Under the pieces are notes generated by a model that worked only from the letters and a program-made list of their open reading frames with translations, searched no databases and was not told the origin of the DNA. Source: Belliella aquatica (GTDB taxonomy: Bacteria > Bacteroidota > Bacteroidia > Cytophagales > Cyclobacteriaceae). From it: a stretch of 64,000 nt of DNA. Of the stretch, positions 18,509 to 25,601 are shown piece after piece (position 1 is the stretch's first letter; every line of letters begins with the position of its first letter). The DNA is taken from the NCBI RefSeq assembly GCF_014637795.1, contig NZ_BMFD01000002.1, forward strand, positions 151,280-215,279, written 5' to 3'. Both the position numbers and the translations under genes were made by a program.

Positions 18509-19181
18509 AATTGATGATTTTTAAATGCAATTTCTCACCTGAATCTATAAGCTGCTGACCCAAACAATCATTTCTAGAACAATAAGTAAGCACTTCAGAA
18601 AATTGCTCAATCATTCCTATGCCTTTAACATAAACTTCATACCTATTGTCTCGAAATGTAATCTCGTCATCATCCATCTCGTGTAAAACCCTAACTGCTT
18701 GATTATAGTTTATCGATCTCAATTCATATCCTCCCAATAAGTCAATAGTGAATTCATCTGAAGCATTTGAGGAATAAATTTTACTATCCCAAGACTTGTT
18801 CATTTTTGGAGGAAAAGAGAAAGTCACTATCCTTTCATTGTCTTGCATTCTGACCAAAGCATTGTTTCTTACTAATAGTGCATAATTCCCAACACCTACC
18901 CAATTTGAACGATTTGCTGAACGTTCTCTTAAAATAACATAGACTGTTATTCCTTCTTCATTCAAGTAGGTGTAATCAACTTTGTCACGGAAATAAAAAT
19001 TATTGGTCTCTGAGTCATTTTCTCCAAAAAAAATGGTTTGCTCAACTTCATATTCCCAAAATAGACCAACCTCTAATGGCTGATAATCAAATCCAAAATC
19101 TGTATTTTGATCATCTACTTCTTGGCAGGACCAAAGCACACTTAGAATAAGGATAAGGGGAAATATATTAATTCTATTCAT
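18495..19181 (-). CDS. Lipoprotein, hypothetical
   Basis: The 228-residue protein has a lipoprotein signal: MNRINIFPLILILSVLWSC with Cys19 as the acylated residue. The following EVDDQNTDFG stretch is acidic, consistent with sorting to the outer membrane surface. The rest is beta-rich ('GLFWEYEVEQTIFFGEN', 'YTYLNEEGITVYVILRERS', 'VRVLHEMDDDEITF') and resembles the 'WEYEVE' type of carbohydrate-independent envelope lipoproteins common in this phylum. I know no function. Its end overlaps the start of the subtilase by 14 bases. A shared role in the surface export or maturation of the peptidase is an inference. Confidence 0.82.
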   Translation of the reverse strand: MNRINIFPLILILSVLWSCQEVDDQNTDFGFDYQPLEVGLFWEYEVEQTIFFGENDSETNNFYFRDKVDYTYLNEEGITVYVILRERSANRSNWVGVGNYALLVRNNALVRMQDNERIVTFSFPPKMNKSWDSKIYSSNASDEFTIDLLGGYELRSINYNQAVRVLHEMDDDEITFRDNRYEVYVKGIGMIEQFSEVLTYCSRNDCLGQQLIDSGEKLHLKIINYGKI

Positions 19182-19265
19182 ATGACTCTTCTAACACTTC
19201 GCTAAAAATACATTTTTCGATCGAAATCTTTTACCTTAGCAGACAGAAAAACAATATAATCTAAA

Positions 19266-19892
19266 ATGTCACTCAAAACTTTTGTAAAAATAAGCGCTAT
19301 CAACAATTTAAGCGATGCCAGATACTGTGCAGGAATGTATGTGAACTTGATGGGATTTAACTTGGAAGACCATCAACCCAATTACATTTCACCAGAAAAA
19401 TTTGAAGAAATAACCGGTTGGTTGTCAGGCTTGGAGTATGTTGGTGAGTTTGAAACATCTCATCCCGATGCGATTTTGGAAACACTCAAAAGCTATTCAG
19501 AGATCAAATACATAGAAATTCAAGAAGAAATTCATCTGAAAATGCTTGTCAATTCAAGTTATGGTTTAATCCTCAAGCAAAACATCACAGAGGTTGACGA
19601 TTTGGAAGATTTAATAGCAAAATCTCAATCCTTTTCAGATCACGATGTCACCCTTCATTTGGTAAGTGAGACACTTCAATTAGATGACTCAATTCTAGAA
19701 AAAATCAAAGCTTTAGCTGAAAAATGCCAGGTATTATTGGGTTTTGGTTTGGAAGCGAATTCGATTGAAAATATAATTGAAAAGACGAAGATTAGAGGAA
19801 TATCGCTTCAAGGCGGTGATGAGATTAAGCCAGGATTGAAAGATTTTGATGAATTAGCTGACATTTTGGAGGCATTGGAAATAGATAATTAA
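19266..19892 (+). CDS. TrpF-like TIM-barrel protein without catalytic residues
   Basis: The 208-residue protein aligns by eye with phosphoribosylanthranilate isomerase. 'KISAINNLSDARYCAGM' at residues 8-24 corresponds to KICGITNLEDA, then 'LMGFNL', 'YISPEKFEEI', and near the end 'LLGFGLEANSIENI' and 'ISLQGGDEIKPGLKDFDEL', equivalent to the phosphate-binding GGL and SSGVE.PGVKD segments. The catalytic Cys of KICG is Ser10 here, and I cannot find the usual active-site Asp. It is therefore probably not an active isomerase, and no other trp gene lies nearby. It is followed after 23 bases by hemF. I infer a repurposed paralogue with unknown ligand. Confidence 0.75.
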   Translation: MSLKTFVKISAINNLSDARYCAGMYVNLMGFNLEDHQPNYISPEKFEEITGWLSGLEYVGEFETSHPDAILETLKSYSEIKYIEIQEEIHLKMLVNSSYGLILKQNITEVDDLEDLIAKSQSFSDHDVTLHLVSETLQLDDSILEKIKALAEKCQVLLGFGLEANSIENIIEKTKIRGISLQGGDEIKPGLKDFDELADILEALEIDN

Positions 19893-19915
19893 TTAAAGGA
19901 AATACAGACATTTTT

Positions 19916-20809
19916 ATGTTGGATAAAAAGCAGGTCTCTCAAGATTTCATGGCCATTCAAGACTATATCTGCAAAGAATTGGAATTGGTAGATGGGAAAG
20001 CAAAATTCAAAGAGGACAAATGGAACCGTGCTGAAGGTGGTGGCGGTCGCACAAGGATTATCGGAAACGGTAACATCATCGAAAAAGGTGGTGTTGCTTT
20101 TTCTGCAGTTGAAGGACCTACACCTGAAAAAATCTTAAAGAAGCTTAATCTTGAAAAAGCAGACTTTTTCGCTACAGGAGTTTCCATCGTGATTCACCCT
20201 GAAAGTCCGATGATACCAATCATCCACATGAATATCCGGTATTTCGAGATGAGCAATGGCATCAATTGGTTTGGTGGCGGTATTGATCTGACACCGCACT
20301 ATGTAGATGAGAATGATGCTAAATTCTTTCATCAAGCTGTCAAAGAAACCTGCGATCAATTCAACCCAGAATACTATCCAAAATTCAAGAATTGGGCTGA
20401 TGACTACTTTTATATCAAACATCGAAACGAAACACGTGGTGTCGGTGGGATTTTCTTTGATAGACTTACTTCTGAAAATGCAATTGAACAAAATCAGATT
20501 TTCGAATTTGCTAAATCAATCGGTTACCTTTTTCCAAAGGTGTACACCCATTTTATGAATAAAAATCATAAACTCCCTTATGGCGAAAATGAAAAAAGCT
20601 GGCAAGCTCTGAGAAGAGGTCGTTATGTGGAATTCAATCTGGTTTGGGATGCGGGAACTAAGTTTGGGCTAGACACCAATGGAAGAACAGAAAGTATCCT
20701 GATGAGTATGCCGCCTCAGGCAAATTGGGAATATATGCACGAGGTTAAAGAAGGTTCAGAAGAAGAAAAAACACTCTCTTTGCTCAAAAAAGGTTTAAAC
20801 TGGGTTTAA
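19916..20809 (+). CDS. hemF: Oxygen-dependent coproporphyrinogen III oxidase
   Basis: The 297-residue protein matches HemF throughout: 'NRAEGGGGRTRII', 'IHPESPMIPIIHMNIRYFEM', 'NWFGGGIDLTPHYV', 'RGVGGIFFDRL', 'RRGRYVEFNLVWDAGTKFGL', with motifs here cited in part, and the terminal 'SILMSMPPQANWEY'. The enzyme uses O2 to convert coproporphyrinogen III to protoporphyrinogen IX in haem synthesis, in the cytoplasm. This shows the organism makes haem aerobically. ATG at 19916 gives the usual N-terminus. It follows the TrpF-like gene by 23 bases and precedes the PAP2 gene by 12, so all three may be one transcript. Confidence 0.97.
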   Translation: MLDKKQVSQDFMAIQDYICKELELVDGKAKFKEDKWNRAEGGGGRTRIIGNGNIIEKGGVAFSAVEGPTPEKILKKLNLEKADFFATGVSIVIHPESPMIPIIHMNIRYFEMSNGINWFGGGIDLTPHYVDENDAKFFHQAVKETCDQFNPEYYPKFKNWADDYFYIKHRNETRGVGGIFFDRLTSENAIEQNQIFEFAKSIGYLFPKVYTHFMNKNHKLPYGENEKSWQALRRGRYVEFNLVWDAGTKFGLDTNGRTESILMSMPPQANWEYMHEVKEGSEEEKTLSLLKKGLNWV

Positions 20810-20821
20810 TTAATTGAAGGA

Positions 20822-21394
20822 ATGATAGATTATTTCAAATCAATAGATGAACAGCTTTTTCAGTTTTTGAATAGCTATCATTCCGATTTTTTGGATCCAA
20901 TCATCTTCCAACTTACCCAAACTTGGCCTTGGATACCTTTATATTTATTTCTGTCTTTTATAGTCGTAAAGAAGTTCGGGAAAAACTGTTGGTGGGTTTT
21001 TATCAGCATTGGATTGACGATCTTATTTGCTGATCAATTCACTTCTGGATTCATGAAACCATTCTTCCAAAGACTTCGACCTTGCCACGATCCTATGTGG
21101 GAAGGAATTGTCCATAATTATGGAAAATGTGGCGGTTTATATGGATTCGCCTCCTCTCATGCTTCCAACAGTTTTGGAATTGCCACAATCATTACATTGA
21201 CCCTCTCTGATCGCTTCAGAGCTGTCAGATGGCTTTTTTTGTGGGCAATTTTATTTTCTTATACCAGAATCTATCTTGGCGTTCATTATCCTGCTGATGT
21301 GATTGTTGGAGGATTAGTGGGAGTTATTTCAGGACTTTTAGCTTATCAGATCGGCGTATTTTTAAACAAAAAGATTACTCAGAATACCCTCTGA
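20822..21394 (+). CDS. PAP2 family phosphatase
   Basis: The 190-residue membrane protein has about five hydrophobic helices. The PAP2 signature is present in three parts: 'KPFFQRLRPCHDP' with KxxxxxxRP, 'YGFASSHASNSFG' in place of PSGH, and 'YTRIYLGVHYPADVIVGG' with the catalytic His and Asp. Enzymes of this family remove phosphate from lipid phosphates such as undecaprenyl diphosphate, phosphatidic acid or phosphatidylglycerophosphate; the substrate here is not decidable. It lies 12 bases after hemF. Its last 20 bases overlap the 3' end of ribE, which is encoded on the other strand. Confidence 0.93.
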   Translation: MIDYFKSIDEQLFQFLNSYHSDFLDPIIFQLTQTWPWIPLYLFLSFIVVKKFGKNCWWVFISIGLTILFADQFTSGFMKPFFQRLRPCHDPMWEGIVHNYGKCGGLYGFASSHASNSFGIATIITLTLSDRFRAVRWLFLWAILFSYTRIYLGVHYPADVIVGGLVGVISGLLAYQIGVFLNKKITQNTL

Positions 21395-21968
21395 TGATTC
21401 TCTGAATATATTTCCCAATTACATCAAATTCCAAATTCACTTCATCTCCAACTTGGAGTTGGTGGAAATTGGTGAATTCATATGTGTAAGGAATAATGGC
21501 AACCGAAAATCTTCCATTTTTTGAATTGAAGCAAGTTAAACTTGTTCCATTGACAGTAATTGATCCTTTTTCAACTGTGACGTTTCCTAAATTGGAATCA
21601 AAAGAAAAATCAAAAATCCAAGATCCATCCTGTTCTGAAATCGCCTCTACCCTACCGACTTGATCTACATGCCCTTGAACGATATGTCCATCAAATCTCC
21701 CATTAGCAGGCATGCATCTTTCTACATTGACCTTTTTTCCTACTTCCCAATTCTTCAAACTCGTTTTCTTGAGTGTTTCATCTATGGCTGTCACACGATA
21801 AATTGGTCCATTAATCGCTACAACTGTAAGGCAAACACCATTATGCGCCACAGATTGGTCGATTTTTAATTCCGAAGTGAGGGGGGATTCGATATCAAAG
21901 TGGAAGTTTGTGCCTTCTTTTTCGATTTTGTTGATGGTGCCTAAAGTTTCTATAATTCCAGTAAACAT
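21375..21968 (-). CDS. ribE: Riboflavin synthase alpha subunit
   Basis: The 197-residue protein begins MFTGIIETLGTI, the conserved first residues of riboflavin synthase, and has two tandem lumazine-binding repeats: 'SVAHNGVCLTVVAI ... LKNWEVGKKVNVER' in residues 40-85 and 'GSITVNGTSLTCF ... QVGDEVNLEFDVIGKY' in residues 135-190. The link 'GRFDGHIVQGHVDQVG' starts the second repeat. It catalyses the dismutation of two lumazine molecules to riboflavin. No other riboflavin gene is adjacent. The gene is convergent with the PAP2 gene and divergent from pcm. Confidence 0.97.
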   Translation of the reverse strand: MFTGIIETLGTINKIEKEGTNFHFDIESPLTSELKIDQSVAHNGVCLTVVAINGPIYRVTAIDETLKKTSLKNWEVGKKVNVERCMPANGRFDGHIVQGHVDQVGRVEAISEQDGSWIFDFSFDSNLGNVTVEKGSITVNGTSLTCFNSKNGRFSVAIIPYTYEFTNFHQLQVGDEVNLEFDVIGKYIQRIIRGYSE

Positions 21969-22098
21969 GATTGATCAAATTAAACTTCTAATATTCAATC
22001 GAAAGTAAGTTCTCTTCGATTTTGCTTCAAATTAAGACATTATTAAGCTTAACTTAGCAGTCACATACAAAGTTTCTTAAAATTCTTCAATTATATCC

Positions 22099-22761
22099 AT
22101 GCTCAAACTTGAGGATACCTATAGACATAAAGGTCAACGAAATGCCTTAGTGAAATTATTAGAAAAAAAAGGAATCAAAGATGCCAATGTGCTACAGGCT
22201 ATCAATACACTTCCTAGACATTTTTTCTTTGATACAGCATTAGACTCACATGCTTATGAAGACAAAGCATTTCCCATCGGAGAAGGTCAAACGATCTCTC
22301 AACCATACACAGTAGCTTTTCAATCCGAATTATTAGAAGTTAAGCCAGGTGATAAAGTGTTAGAAATTGGAACTGGATCGGGATATCAAGCGGCCATTCT
22401 TTACCTCTTGGGAGCAGAAGTGCATAGCATTGAATATCAGAAAAAGCTCTTTGACAAAACGAAGAAATTTCTTTCAAAATTGGGGATTTCAGTTCACTTT
22501 TATTTTGGTGATGGTTCCCAAGGAATACCTACCCAAGCGCCTTTTGACAAAATTATTGTCACCGCTGGTGCACCAATAGTTCCTACTTCACTGCTGAAGC
22601 AACTGAAAGTTGGAGGGATTTTGGTGATTCCAGTTGGAGATCGTAAAACTCAGAAAATGATGAAGCTGATTAAGAAAACAGAGAAGAAAATCATTCAGGA
22701 GGAACATGATAATTTTGCCTTTGTCCCCTTACTCGGAGAGGAGGGTTGGAAATCACGATAA
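22099..22761 (+). CDS. pcm: Protein-L-isoaspartate O-methyltransferase
   Basis: The 220-residue protein matches PCMT: 'LPRHFFFDTALDSHAYEDKAFPIGEGQTISQPY', recognised as LPRHFF, AYEDKAFPIGEGQTISQPY, then the SAM motif I 'VLEIGTGSGYQAAIL' around residues 88-102, 'DKIIVTAGAP' and 'GGILVIPVGDR'. The enzyme methylates L-isoaspartyl residues so that age-damaged proteins can be repaired. It is a cytoplasmic stand-alone gene. The start at 22099 fits the family length. It is transcribed divergently from ribE across a 130-base gap. Confidence 0.96.
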   Translation: MLKLEDTYRHKGQRNALVKLLEKKGIKDANVLQAINTLPRHFFFDTALDSHAYEDKAFPIGEGQTISQPYTVAFQSELLEVKPGDKVLEIGTGSGYQAAILYLLGAEVHSIEYQKKLFDKTKKFLSKLGISVHFYFGDGSQGIPTQAPFDKIIVTAGAPIVPTSLLKQLKVGGILVIPVGDRKTQKMMKLIKKTEKKIIQEEHDNFAFVPLLGEEGWKSR

Positions 22762-22818
22762 TCAAAACATTGTATTGAATTGACCGTTATAATATTTCAT
22801 ATAAGAAAATATATTCTG

Positions 22819-22826
22819 TATTTTTG
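22819..22826 (+). promoter_or_regulatory. Putative -7 box of the thioesterase gene
   Basis: TATTTTTG matches TAnnTTTG and lies 17 bases before the ATG at 22844. No clear -33 element is visible. Confidence 0.45.
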
Positions 22827-22843
22827 TAAAAAATATAATTTTT

Positions 22844-23374
22844 ATGACCAGAAAGAAATTAGCCAAACAATCTGAGGTAATCATGACCGAAATGGTCTTA
22901 CCAAATGACACTAACACATTGAATAACCTCATGGGAGGAAAATTGATGCATTGGATGGATGTGGTGGCAGCGATCTCAGCACAAAGACACTCCAACAGAA
23001 TCGTGGTAACAGCATCAGCAGATAGTATTTCTTTTAAGCATCCCATCGCTTTGGGAAATGTTGTGACTTTGAAAGCACAAGTAACCCGAGCTTTCAACTC
23101 TTCCATGGAAGTTTTTATTGAAGTTTTTGCTGAAGATATTCCTGCAAATAAAAAAATCACAACACACAGAGCCTTTTTCACATTTGTAGCAGTAGATCAA
23201 GGTGGCAGACCCATTGAAGTACCTGAAGTAGAAGCTGTGTCTCCTGAAGAAATCGAATTGTATGAAGGAGCCTTAAGAAGAAGACAATTACGACTGGTTC
23301 TTGCCAAAAGAATGGACCCAAAAGATGCAGTTGAATTAAAGTCAATCTTCAATTTAGATGAAAATGACAAATGA
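22844..23374 (+). CDS. Acyl-CoA thioesterase (hot-dog fold)
   Basis: The 176-residue protein is a single-hotdog thioesterase of the YciA/BACH kind: 'NTLNNLMGGKLMHWMDVVAAISAQRHS' around residues 26-52, 'ADSISFKHPIALGNVVTLKAQV' and 'THRAFFTFVAVDQGGRP'. The Asn/Asp and His in the first motif lie where the catalytic Asp/His sit in the family. It hydrolyses acyl-CoA to free acid and CoA; chain-length preference is unknown. The C-terminus adds a helical tail ('EGALRRRQLRLVLAKRMD'). It is a single-gene unit with a strong terminator. Confidence 0.93.
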   Translation: MTRKKLAKQSEVIMTEMVLPNDTNTLNNLMGGKLMHWMDVVAAISAQRHSNRIVVTASADSISFKHPIALGNVVTLKAQVTRAFNSSMEVFIEVFAEDIPANKKITTHRAFFTFVAVDQGGRPIEVPEVEAVSPEEIELYEGALRRRQLRLVLAKRMDPKDAVELKSIFNLDENDK

Positions 23375-23406
23375 TTTTCTTTGAAAATTAAGAAAGGAAA
23401 TATCCG

Positions 23407-23439
23407 AAAAAAGTCTTGAATCTAATTCAAGACTTTTTT
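23407..23439 (+). terminator. Rho-independent terminator after the thioesterase gene
   Basis: A perfect 15-base stem (23407-23421 with 23425-23439) with a 3-base loop and A/T ends. It would work in either direction; only the upstream plus-strand gene needs it. Confidence 0.92.
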
Positions 23440-23495
23440 CATTTTCATTTTATACAATAGTTGCTTGCTGATGATTTTTTAGGCAATTTAGCTTT

Positions 23496-24035
23496 ATGGA
23501 AAGCTTAAATCTGCACGACTTAGGAATGTTTTTAGACTCAGAAGTCTACGTAATCAAAGAGGAAATCCCGAGCTTGATCTCAAAAAATTCACTTGAATCA
23601 GTTTCTTCAATAGCTCCTGAAGAGATTCGAGAAGATGCAAGCCCAGAAGAACTTGATTTAATTTATGAAGGAAATTTTGAAAAGGGAATATTAGTCATTT
23701 ACGAAGGAAGTCATTTAGAACCTGATTTGAGAGAATTCCTATTCAATATTTTAGGGGCAGTTAAATGTTCACTGAAAGATATCGCCTTGAGTTCTGCAGA
23801 ATCCATTGAAGAAGTTTCTCAATCAAAAATTGATGAGTTAGCTCCAAACAAAATTCTTGTTTTTGGAAAACTCAATCACACAATATTTCAAATCAAACAG
23901 CATGATTATGAAATTAAAAATGAAGATGGAATCGAATATCTATTTGCAAATGATCTGAGTGCTATTTTTTCTAATAAAGAGTTTAAAAAATCATTGTGGA
24001 ATAAGTTGAAGATTCTTTTCGAAGTCAACAATTAA
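23496..24035 (+). CDS. Conserved hypothetical acidic protein
   Basis: The 179-residue product has no signal peptide or membrane helix. It starts MESLNLHDLGMFLDSEVYV. A mixed alpha/beta pattern follows: 'KGILVIYEGSHLEPDLREF', 'NKILVFGKLNHTIFQI' and a closing 'FANDLSAIFSNKEFKKSLWNKLKILF'. The last motif, a short strand followed by K..LW..L, recalls the C-terminal signature of uracil-DNA-glycosylase-fold proteins and of the pol III psi subunit HolD, but this is only a visual resemblance. It is the first of three closely spaced genes (15 and 10 bases apart) with a DUF3817 membrane protein and a kinase-like protein. Confidence 0.72.
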   Translation: MESLNLHDLGMFLDSEVYVIKEEIPSLISKNSLESVSSIAPEEIREDASPEELDLIYEGNFEKGILVIYEGSHLEPDLREFLFNILGAVKCSLKDIALSSAESIEEVSQSKIDELAPNKILVFGKLNHTIFQIKQHDYEIKNEDGIEYLFANDLSAIFSNKEFKKSLWNKLKILFEVNN

Positions 24036-24050
24036 ACGATTATCAAAATA

Positions 24051-24374
24051 ATGGCGTCAATTCAAGAGAAAGTAAAGTGGCTGAAGAGATTCAGAAAAAT
24101 TAGCATTGTAGAAGGACTGTCCTTTTTGCTCTTATTATTTGTGGCAATGCCACTCAAGTATGTTTTTGATATGCCTTTGGCAGTTAAATATGTGGGATGG
24201 GCTCATGGGGTTTTATTTATTCTATATATCTATGTCATTTTCCCAACTGCGAAAAAATTAGACTGGAATTTTGCTAAAACATTTTTAGGATTGATCGCAG
24301 CTGTATTACCATTCGGTCCATTTATTTTTGATAGAAATCTCAAAAAGCAAGAAAAGGAATTGATTGAGTCCTAA
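24051..24374 (+). CDS. DUF3817 family membrane protein
   Basis: The 107-residue protein has three hydrophobic segments and the features of DUF3817: 'FRKISIVEGLSFLLLLF', 'AMPLKYVFDMP' and 'GWAHGVLFILYIYVIF'. The conserved Glu in VEG and the His in AHG lie where the family has them. The ends are positively charged (MASIQEKVKWLKRFRK and RNLKKQEKE), on the cytoplasmic side by the positive-inside rule. The role of the family is unknown. It is the middle gene of a three-gene unit. Confidence 0.9.
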   Translation: MASIQEKVKWLKRFRKISIVEGLSFLLLLFVAMPLKYVFDMPLAVKYVGWAHGVLFILYIYVIFPTAKKLDWNFAKTFLGLIAAVLPFGPFIFDRNLKKQEKELIES

Positions 24375-24384
24375 AATCTAAAAT

Positions 24385-25407
24385 ATGGCTTTGATCAGCA
24401 AAAAGAAAATCGTCTATCCCATCAGTTCAGGCTTAAGAAAATACCTGGTTAAATATGGTAGAGAGGTGGATTTTCCGATTCACTACAAAGACCTGTTGAG
24501 ATATAGTTCTTCCATTCCACTTTATGACTACAAAGGAAATGATACGCTTTGGGAGTCAGTTTTTTTCAATGAGTCCGATCGAGAAGAAATCCACTACAAT
24601 GTCAAAAAAATCTATGCGCTGCTTAAAGCTGAGGGAGACATTTCCGTCATGAAGCATCTTTATGTAGATCGGATTGATCTATGTATTTATGGAAATACTC
24701 AGCCCTTTCGCGTTCGAATAGTCAATCGGATCAATGATAATTTCGATTATTTCTATGTGAAAAATGCTGATGCCTCACGGGTGTATGGCTTAGAACTCGA
24801 ACACCTACTTTCTCCTAATAGAATCAGTTACTTGGTGCATAATAATACGTTGATTGAGGAACATATTGCAGGAATTCCTGGAGAGATGTTTATGAAACTC
24901 CATATTCATGATCAAATGCTCAATCCAATCAGATTGGCCAAGGAATTTGTAAAATTCAATGAAAGGTGTTTTGTACGACTTCTGGGAGATATGCATTCTT
25001 CCAATTTTGTCATCGATGTGACTCCAGATTTCGAAGAAACACACTACAGAATAAGAGCGATAGATTTTGATCAACAATCTTATGAAGGTAAAAAATCAAT
25101 TTACCTTCCTCAGTATTTCAAACAGAACAATGCTTTGATTCAATTGGGATTAAGTCACATCACTTCTGAGTCGATGGTGCAATATCAAAGGGAAGAACGA
25201 GCATTGATTGCAAATAGACTCAAATCATCTCACAAAGAGATTGAGGATATTTTGAGAAGTATGGAGCATGATACTATTTCTACCAAAGCCAATATTGAAT
25301 CTTTAAAGAATGATTTGGCAAGGCATTACAAAAATGAAAAGTTTCTCTCGTGTAGAAATATGGGAGCGATTTTAAGGGAAAGTTTGGAGCAGGTGATAAA
25401 AAAGTAA
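24385..25407 (+). CDS. Kinase-fold-like conserved hypothetical protein
   Basis: No named family is recognised for this 340-residue protein. The layout follows the protein kinase/aminoglycoside phosphotransferase fold: a beta-3-like Lys126 in 'YFYVKNAD', a helix-C-like Glu in 'YGLELEHLL' (136-142), a hinge-like 'TLIEEHIAGIPGEMF' (155-169), a catalytic-loop-like 'GDMHSSNFVI' (201-210) and a DFG-like 'AIDFDQQS' (225-232). In place of the usual catalytic HxD, the loop has D202, H204 and N207. The last 90 residues are helical and charged. I infer a phosphotransferase-related fold, active or degenerate. It ends a three-gene unit and is followed immediately by a terminator. Confidence 0.75.
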   Translation: MALISKKKIVYPISSGLRKYLVKYGREVDFPIHYKDLLRYSSSIPLYDYKGNDTLWESVFFNESDREEIHYNVKKIYALLKAEGDISVMKHLYVDRIDLCIYGNTQPFRVRIVNRINDNFDYFYVKNADASRVYGLELEHLLSPNRISYLVHNNTLIEEHIAGIPGEMFMKLHIHDQMLNPIRLAKEFVKFNERCFVRLLGDMHSSNFVIDVTPDFEETHYRIRAIDFDQQSYEGKKSIYLPQYFKQNNALIQLGLSHITSESMVQYQREERALIANRLKSSHKEIEDILRSMEHDTISTKANIESLKNDLARHYKNEKFLSCRNMGAILRESLEQVIKK

Positions 25408-25439
25408 AAAGGCTTAGAAATTTCATTCTAAGCCTTTTT
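25406..25439 (+). terminator. Rho-independent terminator after the kinase-like gene
   Basis: A 14-base perfect stem (25406-25419 with 25426-25439) with a 6-base loop begins inside the stop codon and ends in a T run. Confidence 0.92.
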
Positions 25440-25601
25440 TAATTAATTATGTAGGCCCAATTTTACTTTAGTAGCCACTTAAAATAATAATCTAAATCCT
25501 ATATTTGAAGTCCTGTGGACCGTTAGCTGACGTCAGTTGACACTTATCCGCAAAACTTTTTGTGATAAAATCACATTCAAGTCTCAATGCGGAAAATCAT
25601 A

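Noticed and set aside
25527-25536. 10-base palindrome CTGACGTCAG
   Set aside because: It lies between two converging genes, has no second copy that I can see, and a single site of this length can be chance.
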